Shown here: positions 1-8,571 of the stretch, piece by piece | How the letters are laid out: each line of letters starts with the position of its first letter | How positions within the stretch are numbered: the stretch's first letter is position 1 | NCBI RefSeq assembly: GCF_024436395.1 | Contig: NZ_JAFMZO010000004.1 | Span: forward strand, 310,001 to 374,000 | DNA: 64,000 bases | Source: Paradesertivirga mongoliensis | GTDB taxonomy: Bacteria; Bacteroidota; Bacteroidia; Sphingobacteriales; Sphingobacteriaceae | Direction of reading: 5' to 3' | Made by a program: the position numbers and the translations under genes | Notes under the pieces: model-generated | Database searches by the model: none | What the model was told of the DNA's origin: nothing | The model's input: the letters and a program-made list of their open reading frames with translations, nothing else

Positions 1-3
1 ACT

Positions 4-708
4 ATGACAAGTGACGAACAGATAAGAAATGCATTTGATAATAAAGACTGGCAGGAGATTAAAGTAACCGATTCCTGGCAGATATTTAAAATAATGGCCG
101 AATTTGTAGATGGCTTTGAGAAGCTTGCAAAAATTGGCCCCTGTGTGTCAATATTCGGTTCGGCCAGAACGACAAACGACAACAAATACTACAAATTAGC
201 CGAAGATATTGCCCGTTTATTAACCGAGAAGGGATACGGTGTTATTTCGGGAGGTGGGCCCGGTATCATGGAAGCCGCCAATAAAGGTGCTTACGAAGCA
301 GGCGGAAAGTCGGTTGGTTTAAACATCGAGCTTCCTTTTGAACAATTTCATAATAAATACGTCGACCGGGATAAGCTTTTAGAATTTGATTATTTCTTTG
401 TGCGCAAAGTAATGTTTATGAAATACTCGCAGGGCTTTATCATTCTTCCGGGCGGGTTCGGTACTATGGATGAAATGTTCGAAGCAATTACTTTGATACA
501 AACCGGAAAAATCGCCCGTTTCCCAATCGTTCTTGTAGGTTCTGAATATTGGAAAGGCTTGCTTGACTGGGTGAACAAGAACATGCTTGATGCCGGAAAC
601 ATTAGTGCGGAAGACCTGAATCTTTACCGCCTGGTAGATACTGCCGAAGAAGCAACCGAACATATCTTCAGATTCTATAATAAATACGTTTTGAAGCCAA
701 ATTTCTAA
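4..708 (+). CDS. LOG family protein (TIGR00730-type Rossmann nucleotide-binding)
   Basis: A 234-residue protein with the two signature motifs of the LOG/lysine-decarboxylase-like family: GGGPGIMEA at about residues 83-91 and PGGFGTMDE at about 149-157. Characterised relatives are cytosolic phosphoribohydrolases that release the base from nucleoside 5'-monophosphates (cytokinin riboside monophosphate in plants and some bacteria); others are AMP nucleosidases. The substrate here cannot be read from sequence. The ATG lies only three bases into the window, so an upstream start or promoter cannot be excluded. It converges with the DUF4268 gene. Confidence 0.9.
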   Translation: MTSDEQIRNAFDNKDWQEIKVTDSWQIFKIMAEFVDGFEKLAKIGPCVSIFGSARTTNDNKYYKLAEDIARLLTEKGYGVISGGGPGIMEAANKGAYEAGGKSVGLNIELPFEQFHNKYVDRDKLLEFDYFFVRKVMFMKYSQGFIILPGGFGTMDEMFEAITLIQTGKIARFPIVLVGSEYWKGLLDWVNKNMLDAGNISAEDLNLYRLVDTAEEATEHIFRFYNKYVLKPNF

Positions 709-723
709 AGATTGAGTACCATT

Positions 724-757
724 CCGGTCAAAAGCGAAGTATGGCGCTTCTGACCGG
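724..757. terminator. Hairpin between convergent genes
   Basis: Arms at 724-736 and 745-757 pair over 13 bases with one A/C mismatch around an 8-base loop. It sits exactly between the convergent LOG and DUF4268 genes, as expected for a bidirectional terminator, but there is no U-tract on either side, so termination is inferred. Confidence 0.5.
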
Positions 758-782
758 CTATTCAATCATGCGGAGTTTCTTT

Positions 783-1244
783 TTACTTCAACGCTTCAAA
801 GCCGTCCTTCACGTCTCCCCAAAACCCATCGAGCGCTATAATTCTCGGCTTCAGGAAAGAGATGATTGCAGGCCAGTCTTCTTTTTTAAACACATTTACT
901 CCCGGCAGTTCGGTTCCGATCCAGCTGATGGGCTTGTTGTATTCGTCTGCAGACTGAAAACTCCATGTCCACTCTTCATTAAGTGTTTGGTGTAATATAT
1001 CCCTGTATTCTTCAAACTGCTGGAAAAATAATTCCTGAATTCCTGCGTCGGGGTGTGTGATCTCTATGGCGATACGGGCTTTATTTTTATCCGCATCCAT
1101 TTTAAAATGCACGTTCTTTATTCCCGTTTTGTAATTCAGCCAGTTTACTTTCTGCCCTTCCGGGGATAATTGGGGAGACATATACAAACCAAAAGTTGTC
1201 CAGAATTCCTGCCGGAGTTGCGATGCCTGTTCACGCGTATACAT
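783..1244 (-). CDS. DUF4268 domain-containing protein
   Basis: About 153 residues. The sequence begins MYTREQASQLRQEFW and runs through an aromatic-rich core (NWLNYKTGIKNVHF, FQQFEEYRDIL), which I recognise as the DUF4268 family; some relatives are annotated as restriction-endonuclease-like, but no catalytic motif is obvious here. The frame is open 12 codons further upstream to 1280, but the family normally begins at the internal Met at 1244. Cytosolic, single gene, function unknown. Confidence 0.8.
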   Translation of the reverse strand: MYTREQASQLRQEFWTTFGLYMSPQLSPEGQKVNWLNYKTGIKNVHFKMDADKNKARIAIEITHPDAGIQELFFQQFEEYRDILHQTLNEEWTWSFQSADEYNKPISWIGTELPGVNVFKKEDWPAIISFLKPRIIALDGFWGDVKDGFEALK

Positions 1245-1332
1245 CCTCAAAAATACAAATGAATAATTTGTTGCTTTCATTAAGAAACATTTCCTCGTTA
1301 AAAACCTTTATTTAATCACTAATACTTATATA

Positions 1333-2148
1333 TTGAATCTGAAAACAAGTTCATCCTGGATTAAACCAATAGCCAAATTAGGCCTGGCAGCAAAAGGAAT
1401 AGTTTATTGCCTGATCGGGCTGCTGGCCATCATGTCGGCCTTTCATTTAGGCGGCCAGACATCCGAAAAGACCAATAAAGAAGGGGTATTTCAATTTATT
1501 CTTGAACAGCCCGCAGGCAAACTTATCCTTGCAGTTATTACTCTGGGTTTGTTTTGTTATGCCGTTTGGAGGTTCTTGCAAACTTTTCTCGATACAGAGC
1601 GGAAGGGCAGTAACGCAAAAGGTTTTGCCAAGCGCTTCAGCTATTTCTTTAGTGGTTTAACATATTTGGCTCTGGCTTTTTTTTCGTTAAAGTTCGTGCT
1701 AAATGGTCGGAAAGGAGGAGGAGGGGGAAGCTCACAAAAAGACACAGTAAGTGATATTTTAAATCAGCCTTTCGGCCAGTGGCTTCTGGGGATTGTTGCA
1801 CTTATAATTGCGGGGATTGGCGTTTATCAAATTTGGTACGGAAACTCTGAAAAATATCGCAAACATGTAGATCTGCAAGAGCTTGATCATGATGCAGCGC
1901 GCTCGTTGATGCGTGCCGGTAAAATAGGATATATATCGAGGGGGATTGTTTGGCTCATAATTGCTTTCCTCTTTCTTAAGGCGACTTTAAATAATAAAGC
2001 TTCCGAAGCCGGTGATACAGCCTCCGCGTTTGGATTTGTTGAACAGAGCTCCTTTGGGACTTACTTATTGGCTGCACTCGGACTCGGTTTAATTTGTTAT
2101 GGAGTGATGAATTTCGTGAGGGCCGTTTTTGAAAAAATTAAGTTCTGA
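1333..2148 (+). CDS. DUF1206 integral membrane protein
   Basis: 271 residues with six predicted membrane segments arranged as three repeated pairs, each repeat opening with a similar K-x-G-x-x-x-x-G-I-V motif (AKLGLAAKGIVYCLIG near residue 15; GKIGYISRGIVWLIIAF near 197). This threefold two-helix architecture is typical of DUF1206. A glycine run (KGGGGGSS) sits in the loop after repeat two. The start is a TTG at 1333; no better ATG lies upstream in frame. Function is unknown in the family. Confidence 0.85.
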   Translation: MNLKTSSSWIKPIAKLGLAAKGIVYCLIGLLAIMSAFHLGGQTSEKTNKEGVFQFILEQPAGKLILAVITLGLFCYAVWRFLQTFLDTERKGSNAKGFAKRFSYFFSGLTYLALAFFSLKFVLNGRKGGGGGSSQKDTVSDILNQPFGQWLLGIVALIIAGIGVYQIWYGNSEKYRKHVDLQELDHDAARSLMRAGKIGYISRGIVWLIIAFLFLKATLNNKASEAGDTASAFGFVEQSSFGTYLLAALGLGLICYGVMNFVRAVFEKIKF

Positions 2149-2200
2149 CGAATATCATACTGTGATTCAATTTTTTTATCTTCATTTATAAAATAACGAT

Positions 2201-2422
2201 ATGGAAACTATAGAATTCACGATAAACGATAAAATTTACACTGCCGAAGAAACGGAAGGAATGTACTCTATTGTTCAAGGTGCCACTTTTATTGGCCAGA
2301 TGTACAAAGAGAAAACCAAAGGTTGGACATGGGAGGGGCCATCCCGGATCATGAAAGATCATCCCTGGCAGAAAATAGGTGAGAAGATTGACAGGCATTT
2401 AGCTAATCTTCAGAAAATTTAG
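2201..2422 (+). CDS. Small protein of unknown function (73 aa)
   Basis: A 73-residue soluble protein starting at ATG 2201, with a mixed beta N-terminus (METIEFTINDKIYTAEE) and a Trp-rich C-terminal half (KGWTWEGPSRIMKDHPW). No family recognised. It lies 52 bases after DUF1206 and 10 bases before the DoxX gene, so it is probably cotranscribed with them. Its length, spacing and balanced composition suggest a real gene. Confidence 0.65.
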   Translation: METIEFTINDKIYTAEETEGMYSIVQGATFIGQMYKEKTKGWTWEGPSRIMKDHPWQKIGEKIDRHLANLQKI

Positions 2423-2432
2423 TTCGAGTCTG

Positions 2433-2867
2433 GTGTATCGTATTTTACGCGCAGATGATTCTAAGACTACTATAATCATCAGACTAATGGTGGGTGCGGT
2501 TTTTCTGTCGGAAGGCATTCAAAAATTTCTCTTTCCAGGCGACGTAGGTGCCGGACGATTTGAAAAGATCGGCTTACCAGAGCCGGCGCTCCTGGGAGGT
2601 CTGGTGGGTAGCTTCGAAATACTTTGCGGAACCTTGATACTTTTAGGATTCCTTACCCGCTTGGCCTCGCTGCCATTAATCGTAATTATGATCACGGCGA
2701 TATCTGTAACCAAGCTCCCAATAGTAGCGGATGAAGGAATCTGGAAAATGTTTCACGACAGTCGCACCGACTGGTCGATGTTATTAGGTAGCATCTTCTT
2801 AATAATAAAAGGAGGCGGCTCCTGGTCTGTGGACCGGATGTTTTCCCGGAAAATAGCTATTCAATAA
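2433..2867 (+). CDS. DoxX family membrane protein
   Basis: 144 residues with four predicted membrane segments. The first segment opens IIRLMVGAVFLSEGIQKFLFP and the second carries the family-typical glycine-rich stretch LLGGLVGSFEILCGTLILLGF followed by LTRLASLPL; this is the DoxX/quinol-oxidase-subunit-like superfamily. Biochemical role here unknown; relatives are linked to thiosulfate:quinone chemistry or redox stress. The start is GTG. Its 3' end overlaps that of the convergent App1 gene by 11 bases. Confidence 0.85.
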   Translation: MYRILRADDSKTTIIIRLMVGAVFLSEGIQKFLFPGDVGAGRFEKIGLPEPALLGGLVGSFEILCGTLILLGFLTRLASLPLIVIMITAISVTKLPIVADEGIWKMFHDSRTDWSMLLGSIFLIIKGGGSWSVDRMFSRKIAIQ

Positions 2868-4041
2868 TTTTTGCCTCTTCTTTCCCTGGCGCTTGCCCTT
2901 TGTCCTGTTCCTTCTCGGTCGCGATTTCCGGGATAGCTTCCTCGAAAATCAGTCCAATACTGGCGGCATGTTCTGCAGCTTCCTCGGCGTTATCGAGAAT
3001 CAGCATATCCACTTTATCCTTACTAAGCTCTTCTTTAATCTTGAGAGCAATCTGTTCTCTTTCCAGTAATTGTACGTCCCGGATATAGATCGCCAAAATC
3101 CTGCCGGGATATTGTTTTACAACTTCGCGATAAATGGAGGGATCTTCTTGCCCGCTATCGCCAATTAAAACAAAATTCAGAGTTGGGTAAGTCAGCAAAA
3201 TATTCTCAATTTCTTTGAACTTGTGACCCATATGCCCACCGCTACTAAAGAACTTATTTTCCTGCAATCCAAAATCACGTAATAACAGCGGTCCGGCCGG
3301 AATTTCATTCAGATCCATAAACTCTTTTAACAGGTCGTACATATTCCAGGGACTGCTTGAAACGTAGAAAAACGGATTGTTACGTTTACCATTTCTGCCC
3401 AGCTGTAAAGATTTGTAAAATGCCGATACCCCGGCAAAGGGAAGGCGCGTACGCGCATTATGCAGAAAGACTGTACGCGACATGGCCAGTACGTTTGTTG
3501 CCGAGGTCTCAACGATGGTGTCATCTATGTCGCTGATGATCCCATATTCGGCGTCTGAAGGAGGGACAAGTACTTCTGATACCGCTTTTAAGCCTGGTAT
3601 GAATGGGATTGGGGCATTTTCCAGTTCTATTTCTAACGTATGCCAGATGTCTGTGGTTTCGATAGGGAAAGTAGGCTCCAGATTGATCATATAATAGCCC
3701 TCGTCGTCGGTTACTAACTGATGGGTTTGATCCTGAAAATCTACTTTTAACACAGCATTCGGTACTTCATCGCTTTCGAAGCGCTTGTACATATTTACCA
3801 GGTTATTTAGGATAGTATCTTTATCGCCTGAAGCGGCTATCTTTTTATCTTCTAAAACTCTGCCTTTTAGATACAGCCGGTTTACAGTACCATAACTGCG
3901 GTACGGGATAATTTGAACGGGATCGTTTAGTCCGAGTTTTCTCTTCAGGTCGAACCTTAGATCGTCATATTTGGCTTCGAGCAGGTTAATGGAATCGGAG
4001 AATACTTTTTTCCAGGCTGACATAATGTTCTTTTGCTTCAA
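2857..4041 (-). CDS. App1-family phosphatidate phosphatase-like (DUF2183)
   Basis: 394 residues. The HAD-like catalytic motif DIDDT is at residues 171-175 (ISDIDDTIVETSATN) and a second acidic motif is at IGDSGQEDPSIY near residue 293. Both match the App1/DUF2183 family, whose yeast member dephosphorylates phosphatidate. The N-terminal half has a beta-rich region (residues about 46-145) resembling the usual family N-domain. The C-terminus is a charged Glu/Lys tail. A second Met at residue 7 (4023) is an alternative start. Monocistronic and cytosolic by appearance; the bacterial substrate is not established. Confidence 0.85.
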   Translation of the reverse strand: MKQKNIMSAWKKVFSDSINLLEAKYDDLRFDLKRKLGLNDPVQIIPYRSYGTVNRLYLKGRVLEDKKIAASGDKDTILNNLVNMYKRFESDEVPNAVLKVDFQDQTHQLVTDDEGYYMINLEPTFPIETTDIWHTLEIELENAPIPFIPGLKAVSEVLVPPSDAEYGIISDIDDTIVETSATNVLAMSRTVFLHNARTRLPFAGVSAFYKSLQLGRNGKRNNPFFYVSSSPWNMYDLLKEFMDLNEIPAGPLLLRDFGLQENKFFSSGGHMGHKFKEIENILLTYPTLNFVLIGDSGQEDPSIYREVVKQYPGRILAIYIRDVQLLEREQIALKIKEELSKDKVDMLILDNAEEAAEHAASIGLIFEEAIPEIATEKEQDKGQAPGKEEAKIIE

Positions 4042-4171
4042 TAACAGAACTAATTGCCACGCTGTTTGATCGCAGCGGCTCTCTTTTTTAGTTTTGCCGG
4101 AAAAATATAAAAAATAAAAAAATCCTTGTTTTCAATTATATTGCCGACATTTGATTTTTAACAATTTTATA

Positions 4172-4363
4172 ATGCAAAAAGGAACAGTAAAATTTTTCAA
4201 TGAAACTAAAGGTTTCGGTTTCATCGTACCATCCACAGGAGAAGCAGACATCTTTGTTCATTCTTCAGGTTTAGTTGACAACATTCGTGAAAACGATACC
4301 GTTGAATACGAAGTAGAACGTGGAAAAAAAGGTTTGAACGCAGTAAATGTAAAGGTTATATAA
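4172..4363 (+). CDS. Cold-shock domain protein (Csp family)
   Basis: 63 residues forming one complete cold-shock OB-fold. It has MQKGTVKFFNETKGFGFI with RNP1 (KGFGFI) and RNP2 (DIFVH), and ends in NVKVI. It is a single-stranded nucleic-acid chaperone. The frame is open from 4151, but the ATG at 4172 matches the universal family start. It is a single gene with a long AT-rich 130-base leader shared with the divergent App1 gene and a strong terminator 27 bases downstream. Confidence 0.95.
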   Translation: MQKGTVKFFNETKGFGFIVPSTGEADIFVHSSGLVDNIRENDTVEYEVERGKKGLNAVNVKVI

Positions 4364-4389
4364 TCAATACTTTATTTTAAAATCTTACA

Positions 4390-4418
4390 AGCATCAGCCA
4401 AAAGCTGGTGCTTTTTTT
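4390..4418 (+). terminator. Rho-independent terminator of the cold-shock gene
   Basis: Nine-base-pair stem (4390-4398 with 4404-4412, one G-T wobble) with a five-base loop, followed by a run of T residues to 4418. Confidence 0.9.
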
Positions 4419-4523
4419 ATATCCTGAATTATCGCTGCAACCTTTTTGAGGTGATGCCGTAATAACCGCTGAGTTATAGAAGTTTAGCAACCAATTTAAA
4501 GCAGATATCTGCGTTTATCAAGA

Positions 4524-4922
4524 ATGAAAAAAATCGACCTGGCCGTAATTGACGACGATGAAATGTATGTCCTCGCTTTAAAAAAACTTTTAGAAAGTGT
4601 TGAGCTTACAGACCGGACAGTATATTTTGAAAATGGTAGTGTAGCGCTTAATTATTTCGACCAGTGGATCCATCAGTCAAGCCTTTTACCCGAACTTATC
4701 TTACTGGATCTGAACATGCCCGTAACCAATGGCTGGCAATTCATTAAAGAGTTTAAAAAGCTTAAGATCAGGATCGATAAGAAAATTACTATCTACATGA
4801 TAAGCTCTACCGTGAATGAGAATGAGATTAAGAGGGCAAGAGAGGTAGAAGAAATAACCGATTTTGTTTGCAAGCCGGTCACTATTCACACACTAACAAA
4901 AATTTTGGCTCAGATGAATTAA
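4524..4922 (+). CDS. Single-domain response regulator (CheY-like receiver)
   Basis: 132 residues, receiver domain only. The acidic pocket is Asp10-Asp12 (VIDDDE), the phospho-acceptor is Asp62 in LILLDLNMP, the Ser/Thr switch lies in MISSTVNE, and the conserved Lys is in VCKPV. With no output domain it must act on another protein, such as a kinase in a phosphorelay. No histidine kinase is adjacent, so the partner is unknown. Confidence 0.92.
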   Translation: MKKIDLAVIDDDEMYVLALKKLLESVELTDRTVYFENGSVALNYFDQWIHQSSLLPELILLDLNMPVTNGWQFIKEFKKLKIRIDKKITIYMISSTVNENEIKRAREVEEITDFVCKPVTIHTLTKILAQMN

Positions 4923-4963
4923 TAAGAAAGGGTTTAAGTGTCGAGCTTAAACCCTTTCTTATT
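4921..4963. terminator. Perfect 18-bp hairpin between convergent genes
   Basis: Arms 4921-4938 and 4946-4963 are perfectly complementary over 18 bases with a 7-base loop. The left arm contains part of the response-regulator stop codon and the right arm ends 6 bases before the stop of the leftward receptor gene, so it can serve both transcripts. The flanking T-runs are short. Confidence 0.75.
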
Positions 4964-4969
4964 TCTGGG

Positions 4970-7405
4970 TTATCCCCCGCCCATTCCGCCGCCAGTATCA
5001 TCATTAATAATTCCCTTTTTGTTTTTCTTCAAACCGGTTTTTAATTTGCCGAATTTGTAATTCAGGCTTGTAGAAAAGCTTCTGAGGTAGCTTTGGTTAT
5101 TGCTTTCCTGCGTAAAGTTATTGCCATTGGTTTCGCTGATGTAATAACGGTATTTCGCAAAAGGATTATTAGCCGCTGCCGAAAACGACAGTTTATCCTT
5201 CACAATATCTTTATTTATGCTAAATGATGACCCTATGAAGCGGTTAGACGTTCCCTGCAGGGATAAATTCGGCCCGTTCATATTCATGTTGGCATTTATG
5301 CGCCAGCCTTTTTCAAACCGGTAGCCCGTGGAGCCAGATATATAATACATTAATCCCTGATTTTCTACATGCTGATCGTTCACTATTGCGCTTACTTTTC
5401 CGAAGCCGGCCTGGCCGTTAATAGTCAGGTTCCACTTTTTGGTAAGAGGATAATTTACATTAAGATTAGCACCGATAACTCTTGCTTTGCCAGTATTGCC
5501 AAACGATGAGCGTGTGATATTAGTCGCCAGATCCAATGTCGATATAGGCATTATAAGTTTGTTATAGAATTCGTAACTCAGGCCAGCATTAAAAGATCCT
5601 TTTTTAAACTTGCTGAATTTCAGCTCGATGCCGCTAGCTGATGCAGGACGCAAATTCGGGTTGCCGCTCGAATGGAAATTGGGATTCGATTTGTCTACAA
5701 ATGGGTTTAGCTGATAAATTCCAGGACGTTTTATTTTCCGTGAGAATCCCAAAGTCAAGCTTGTCATATTCTTTAGTTTTCTATTGATTGAGACAGACGG
5801 AATCAGGTTTAAAAAGCTCTTTTCCAGCTGAGACTCGCTCGATATAAAATCCGCCTCGATCAGCGTTTGCTCTAACCTCAATCCGCCTTTAAATCCCCAG
5901 TCTTTGAGATTGTATTGATACGAGTTATATACACCCAAAACACGTTGCTCATTCTTGAATTTGTTGCTCAGTTCTTCGTCCGTAACAAAGGAGCCGTTAG
6001 TATTAAGCGTATCGTACCTAAAGTCGCTTTGATTATCCCTTAGTATCCCTTTCACTCCCGCTTCAATTGTTAACTTCTTTGCCGGATGTGTATAGTCTAT
6101 CTGGAATGTTTGCTCAGACGACTGCCCTTTGTTTTTTTGTTTGTAATCTGGTTGGATATACGAGGCAGATTCGTCAACATTCAGGTTGCTGAACTGATCA
6201 TTACTGAAGCTGAAAAATCTGTAAGAAAGAGTAAGAAGCCGGTTTTTGTTAGATTTGAATCCCAGCTGATAATTTAAAGCGGCATCAACTCCGCGACCCG
6301 TCCCGGTGTTACCATTCAGTAAGCGATAATTTTGTTTAACTACATCGTCTTCTTTTAAAACAGAGTGTTGATTACTGTTCCCTTTATTATGGTTTCCGTT
6401 GATATTAAACTGTCCGGAAATAAGGTTCAGGCTGTCAATCTCATAACTTAATTCGCCACCAAAATAACCACTGCGACTGTCGGATTCTCTCAGACTGTTT
6501 TGAAGAAGTGTGCTGCTGCTGGTTGTGGCAAACCGGTTGTTAGTGTTTGTGGTAGAGGGCGAGTTATATAAGCTGCCGCCTCCGTATCCTGATGTTCCAA
6601 ACTTACCTTGCTTAATGGTAAACGAACCTCCGATTCCGGGTCCCCCTACCGGAAAGCGTTCGTTGAGGTTGACGCTGCCGTTATAGCCGTTATCAACTTT
6701 TTTATTTGTGATAATATTAATGATACCCGTTAAGCCATCTGCATCGTATTTTGCCGGAGGAGTGGTTATCACCTCAATTTTTTCTATGCTCGAAGCCGGC
6801 ATGCTTCTTAGCACGTCTTTCGGATTACGCTCCATCATACTCGATGGCTTTCCATTAATTAAGATTTTATAATTGCCATCGCCCTTCAACTGGATATTAT
6901 CTTCCGCATCTACCGAAAGCAGAGGTACTTTCCGCATCATTTCGAGCACATTTGATCCCTTACTTTCAGGGTCTGCCTGCAAATTGTACGCGATCCTATC
7001 AATTTCCTGAGTCATTATTGGCTTGTCGCCAGTAATGGTTACCTCTTTAAGTTTATTTGCCCCTTTAACAAGATTTATTGCTCCAAGATTATGTTTGTTT
7101 TGGGAGCTGTCGCTGAGGTCGACCGCTATGGTTTTCGCAGAGTAACCTACAGCAATGATGGATAGCAAATATTTTTGCGGTTTCAGGGAGTTAAATGCGA
7201 ATGATCCGTCCTGATTTGTCAGAGCAACTTTCACCGGGACATTCTTCTCTGTTTTTAAGCTAACCGTAACGTAGTCGAGCGCTTTCTTGGAGGTAGAATC
7301 GGTAATACTGCCTGTTAATTGATAATCTGTTTTAATTTGAGATAGAGCCGGGGTGTTTGCAGCGGATATCAGGAGCGTGAATAGGAGCAGAGCCTTGGTT
7401 TTCAT
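4970..7405 (-). CDS. TonB-dependent receptor-like outer-membrane beta-barrel (OMP_b-brl_3 type)
   Basis: About 811 residues. A Sec signal (MKTKALLLFTLLISAANTPALSQ) is followed by a carboxypeptidase-regulatory-like beta-sandwich (YQLTGSITDSTSKKALDYVTVSLK), a plug-like domain (ISGxx-type, with EVITTPPAKYDADGLTGIINIITNK) and a large barrel, as in the OMP_b-brl_3 (PF14905) family. The C-terminus is an unusual soluble tail ending DDTGGGMGGG instead of an aromatic barrel-sealing residue. The frame is open to 7432, but the Met at 7405 begins the signal peptide. It lies 158 bases downstream of btuD on the same strand. It is not a recognisable BtuB, and its ligand is unknown. Confidence 0.85.
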   Translation of the reverse strand: MKTKALLLFTLLISAANTPALSQIKTDYQLTGSITDSTSKKALDYVTVSLKTEKNVPVKVALTNQDGSFAFNSLKPQKYLLSIIAVGYSAKTIAVDLSDSSQNKHNLGAINLVKGANKLKEVTITGDKPIMTQEIDRIAYNLQADPESKGSNVLEMMRKVPLLSVDAEDNIQLKGDGNYKILINGKPSSMMERNPKDVLRSMPASSIEKIEVITTPPAKYDADGLTGIINIITNKKVDNGYNGSVNLNERFPVGGPGIGGSFTIKQGKFGTSGYGGGSLYNSPSTTNTNNRFATTSSSTLLQNSLRESDSRSGYFGGELSYEIDSLNLISGQFNINGNHNKGNSNQHSVLKEDDVVKQNYRLLNGNTGTGRGVDAALNYQLGFKSNKNRLLTLSYRFFSFSNDQFSNLNVDESASYIQPDYKQKNKGQSSEQTFQIDYTHPAKKLTIEAGVKGILRDNQSDFRYDTLNTNGSFVTDEELSNKFKNEQRVLGVYNSYQYNLKDWGFKGGLRLEQTLIEADFISSESQLEKSFLNLIPSVSINRKLKNMTSLTLGFSRKIKRPGIYQLNPFVDKSNPNFHSSGNPNLRPASASGIELKFSKFKKGSFNAGLSYEFYNKLIMPISTLDLATNITRSSFGNTGKARVIGANLNVNYPLTKKWNLTINGQAGFGKVSAIVNDQHVENQGLMYYISGSTGYRFEKGWRINANMNMNGPNLSLQGTSNRFIGSSFSINKDIVKDKLSFSAAANNPFAKYRYYISETNGNNFTQESNNQSYLRSFSTSLNYKFGKLKTGLKKNKKGIINDDTGGGMGGG

Positions 7406-7563
7406 TGTTTTATGTTTGGATTGGTTGGTCAAAGTTTGAAAGTTGGAAGGGATACTACAATATATATTAGGCAGGCTGTAGCAATAAGTCGGTGAGCTTA
7501 TGTTTTTTGTCGGTAAAGAAACATAGGCGAAGGTTTGTGTAAGGCATTAGCTCCAGAAGATAT

Positions 7564-8571
7564 TCAACGAGAACGCAGCAGAAGTAAAAAGTCTTCCATG
7601 GTATCACGCTTTTCAATGGTATCGCCCGATTTGATAAGCCATGTCGTACCTTCTTGTGTATCCCTTACTTCTGCCGAAAGCAGGGCTGATGCTGAATCTG
7701 TAAGGCTATAGCCGTGTCGCAATAAGGCGCGCTTCGTCCAGAAAGCAGCTGCTCCGTTTCCTTCCAAAAAGACAGATTTTCCGGTATTTTGATGGATGTT
7801 GAAAGTTCCTGTCGACTTATCAAACAGAACTCCGGCTTTATCGAAAGCAGATTCGAAGATTCCATTTAAAACCAATTCTTCCGGAGAGCCTACGGCTACC
7901 GAACCGTCCTTTTTTAACAGCCAGATCTGGTCGGCCACCTGCAGCGCCAAGTCCAGCTCATGGGTAGAGATCAAGATGCCTTTGCTGGTTTCTTTTGCCA
8001 ACTGATGCAGAAGCCGCATCAGTTCTATGCGGCTGGGCAAGTCTAGATGTGCGGTGGGTTCATCTAAAATAATTACAGGCGTATCCTGTGCCAGTGCGCG
8101 GGCAAGCATTACTTTCTGGCACTCTCCATCGCTTAGCTGGCTCACTTTTCTATTCACGAACATCTCCACATGGGCAGACTCGATGGCCCATTTAACGATC
8201 TTTTTGTCTTCTTTACTCAAACCGCCAAGCCAGCCGGAGTAAGGGTATCTGCCCAGAGAAACGAGTGAGAAAACATCAAGGTTTCCTGCTTTAACCGAAT
8301 CCGTAAGAACCAGGCTAAGTTTTTTTGCCAGCTGAGAGGGTTTCAGCTTCGCCACATTTTCGGTGTCGATTTTGACGATACCATTCAGCGCAGGCTGCAA
8401 ACCTGCGAGCGTACGAATTAACGTGGATTTACCCGCGCCGTTGGGTCCAAGAAGGCAAATTAGCTCACCGGCTTTCATTGTTAGATTGAGAGGCCCGGCT
8501 ACGCTTTTTTGTGTATTGCCCGATTTGTAGCCCACCGACAGGTCTGAGGTATGTAACAGAAAATCCTCCAT
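7564..8571 (-). CDS. btuD: ABC importer ATPase, cobalamin/iron-chelate type (BtuD/FecE-like)
   Basis: 335 residues. Walker A GPNGAGKST is at 42-50, signature LSDGE at 146-150, and Walker B VIILDEPTAHLD at about 166-177, followed by the switch His in STHELDLAL. Standard members are about 260 residues. Here a further roughly 75-residue C-terminal domain (from about residue 262, GKSVFLEGNGAAAFWTKRAL onward) is fused, with no motif I can name. Its ATG overlaps the permease stop by one base (TGATG). Assignment to cobalamin rests on the riboswitch that heads the operon; the protein alone would also fit siderophore or heme import. Confidence 0.85.
   Translation of the reverse strand: MEDFLLHTSDLSVGYKSGNTQKSVAGPLNLTMKAGELICLLGPNGAGKSTLIRTLAGLQPALNGIVKIDTENVAKLKPSQLAKKLSLVLTDSVKAGNLDVFSLVSLGRYPYSGWLGGLSKEDKKIVKWAIESAHVEMFVNRKVSQLSDGECQKVMLARALAQDTPVIILDEPTAHLDLPSRIELMRLLHQLAKETSKGILISTHELDLALQVADQIWLLKKDGSVAVGSPEELVLNGIFESAFDKAGVLFDKSTGTFNIHQNTGKSVFLEGNGAAAFWTKRALLRHGYSLTDSASALLSAEVRDTQEGTTWLIKSGDTIEKRDTMEDFLLLLRSR

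Noticed and set aside
741-995. Open frame antisense to the DUF4268 gene
   Set aside because: Lies entirely over a recognisable gene on the other strand and starts in the convergent hairpin; composition is not protein-like.
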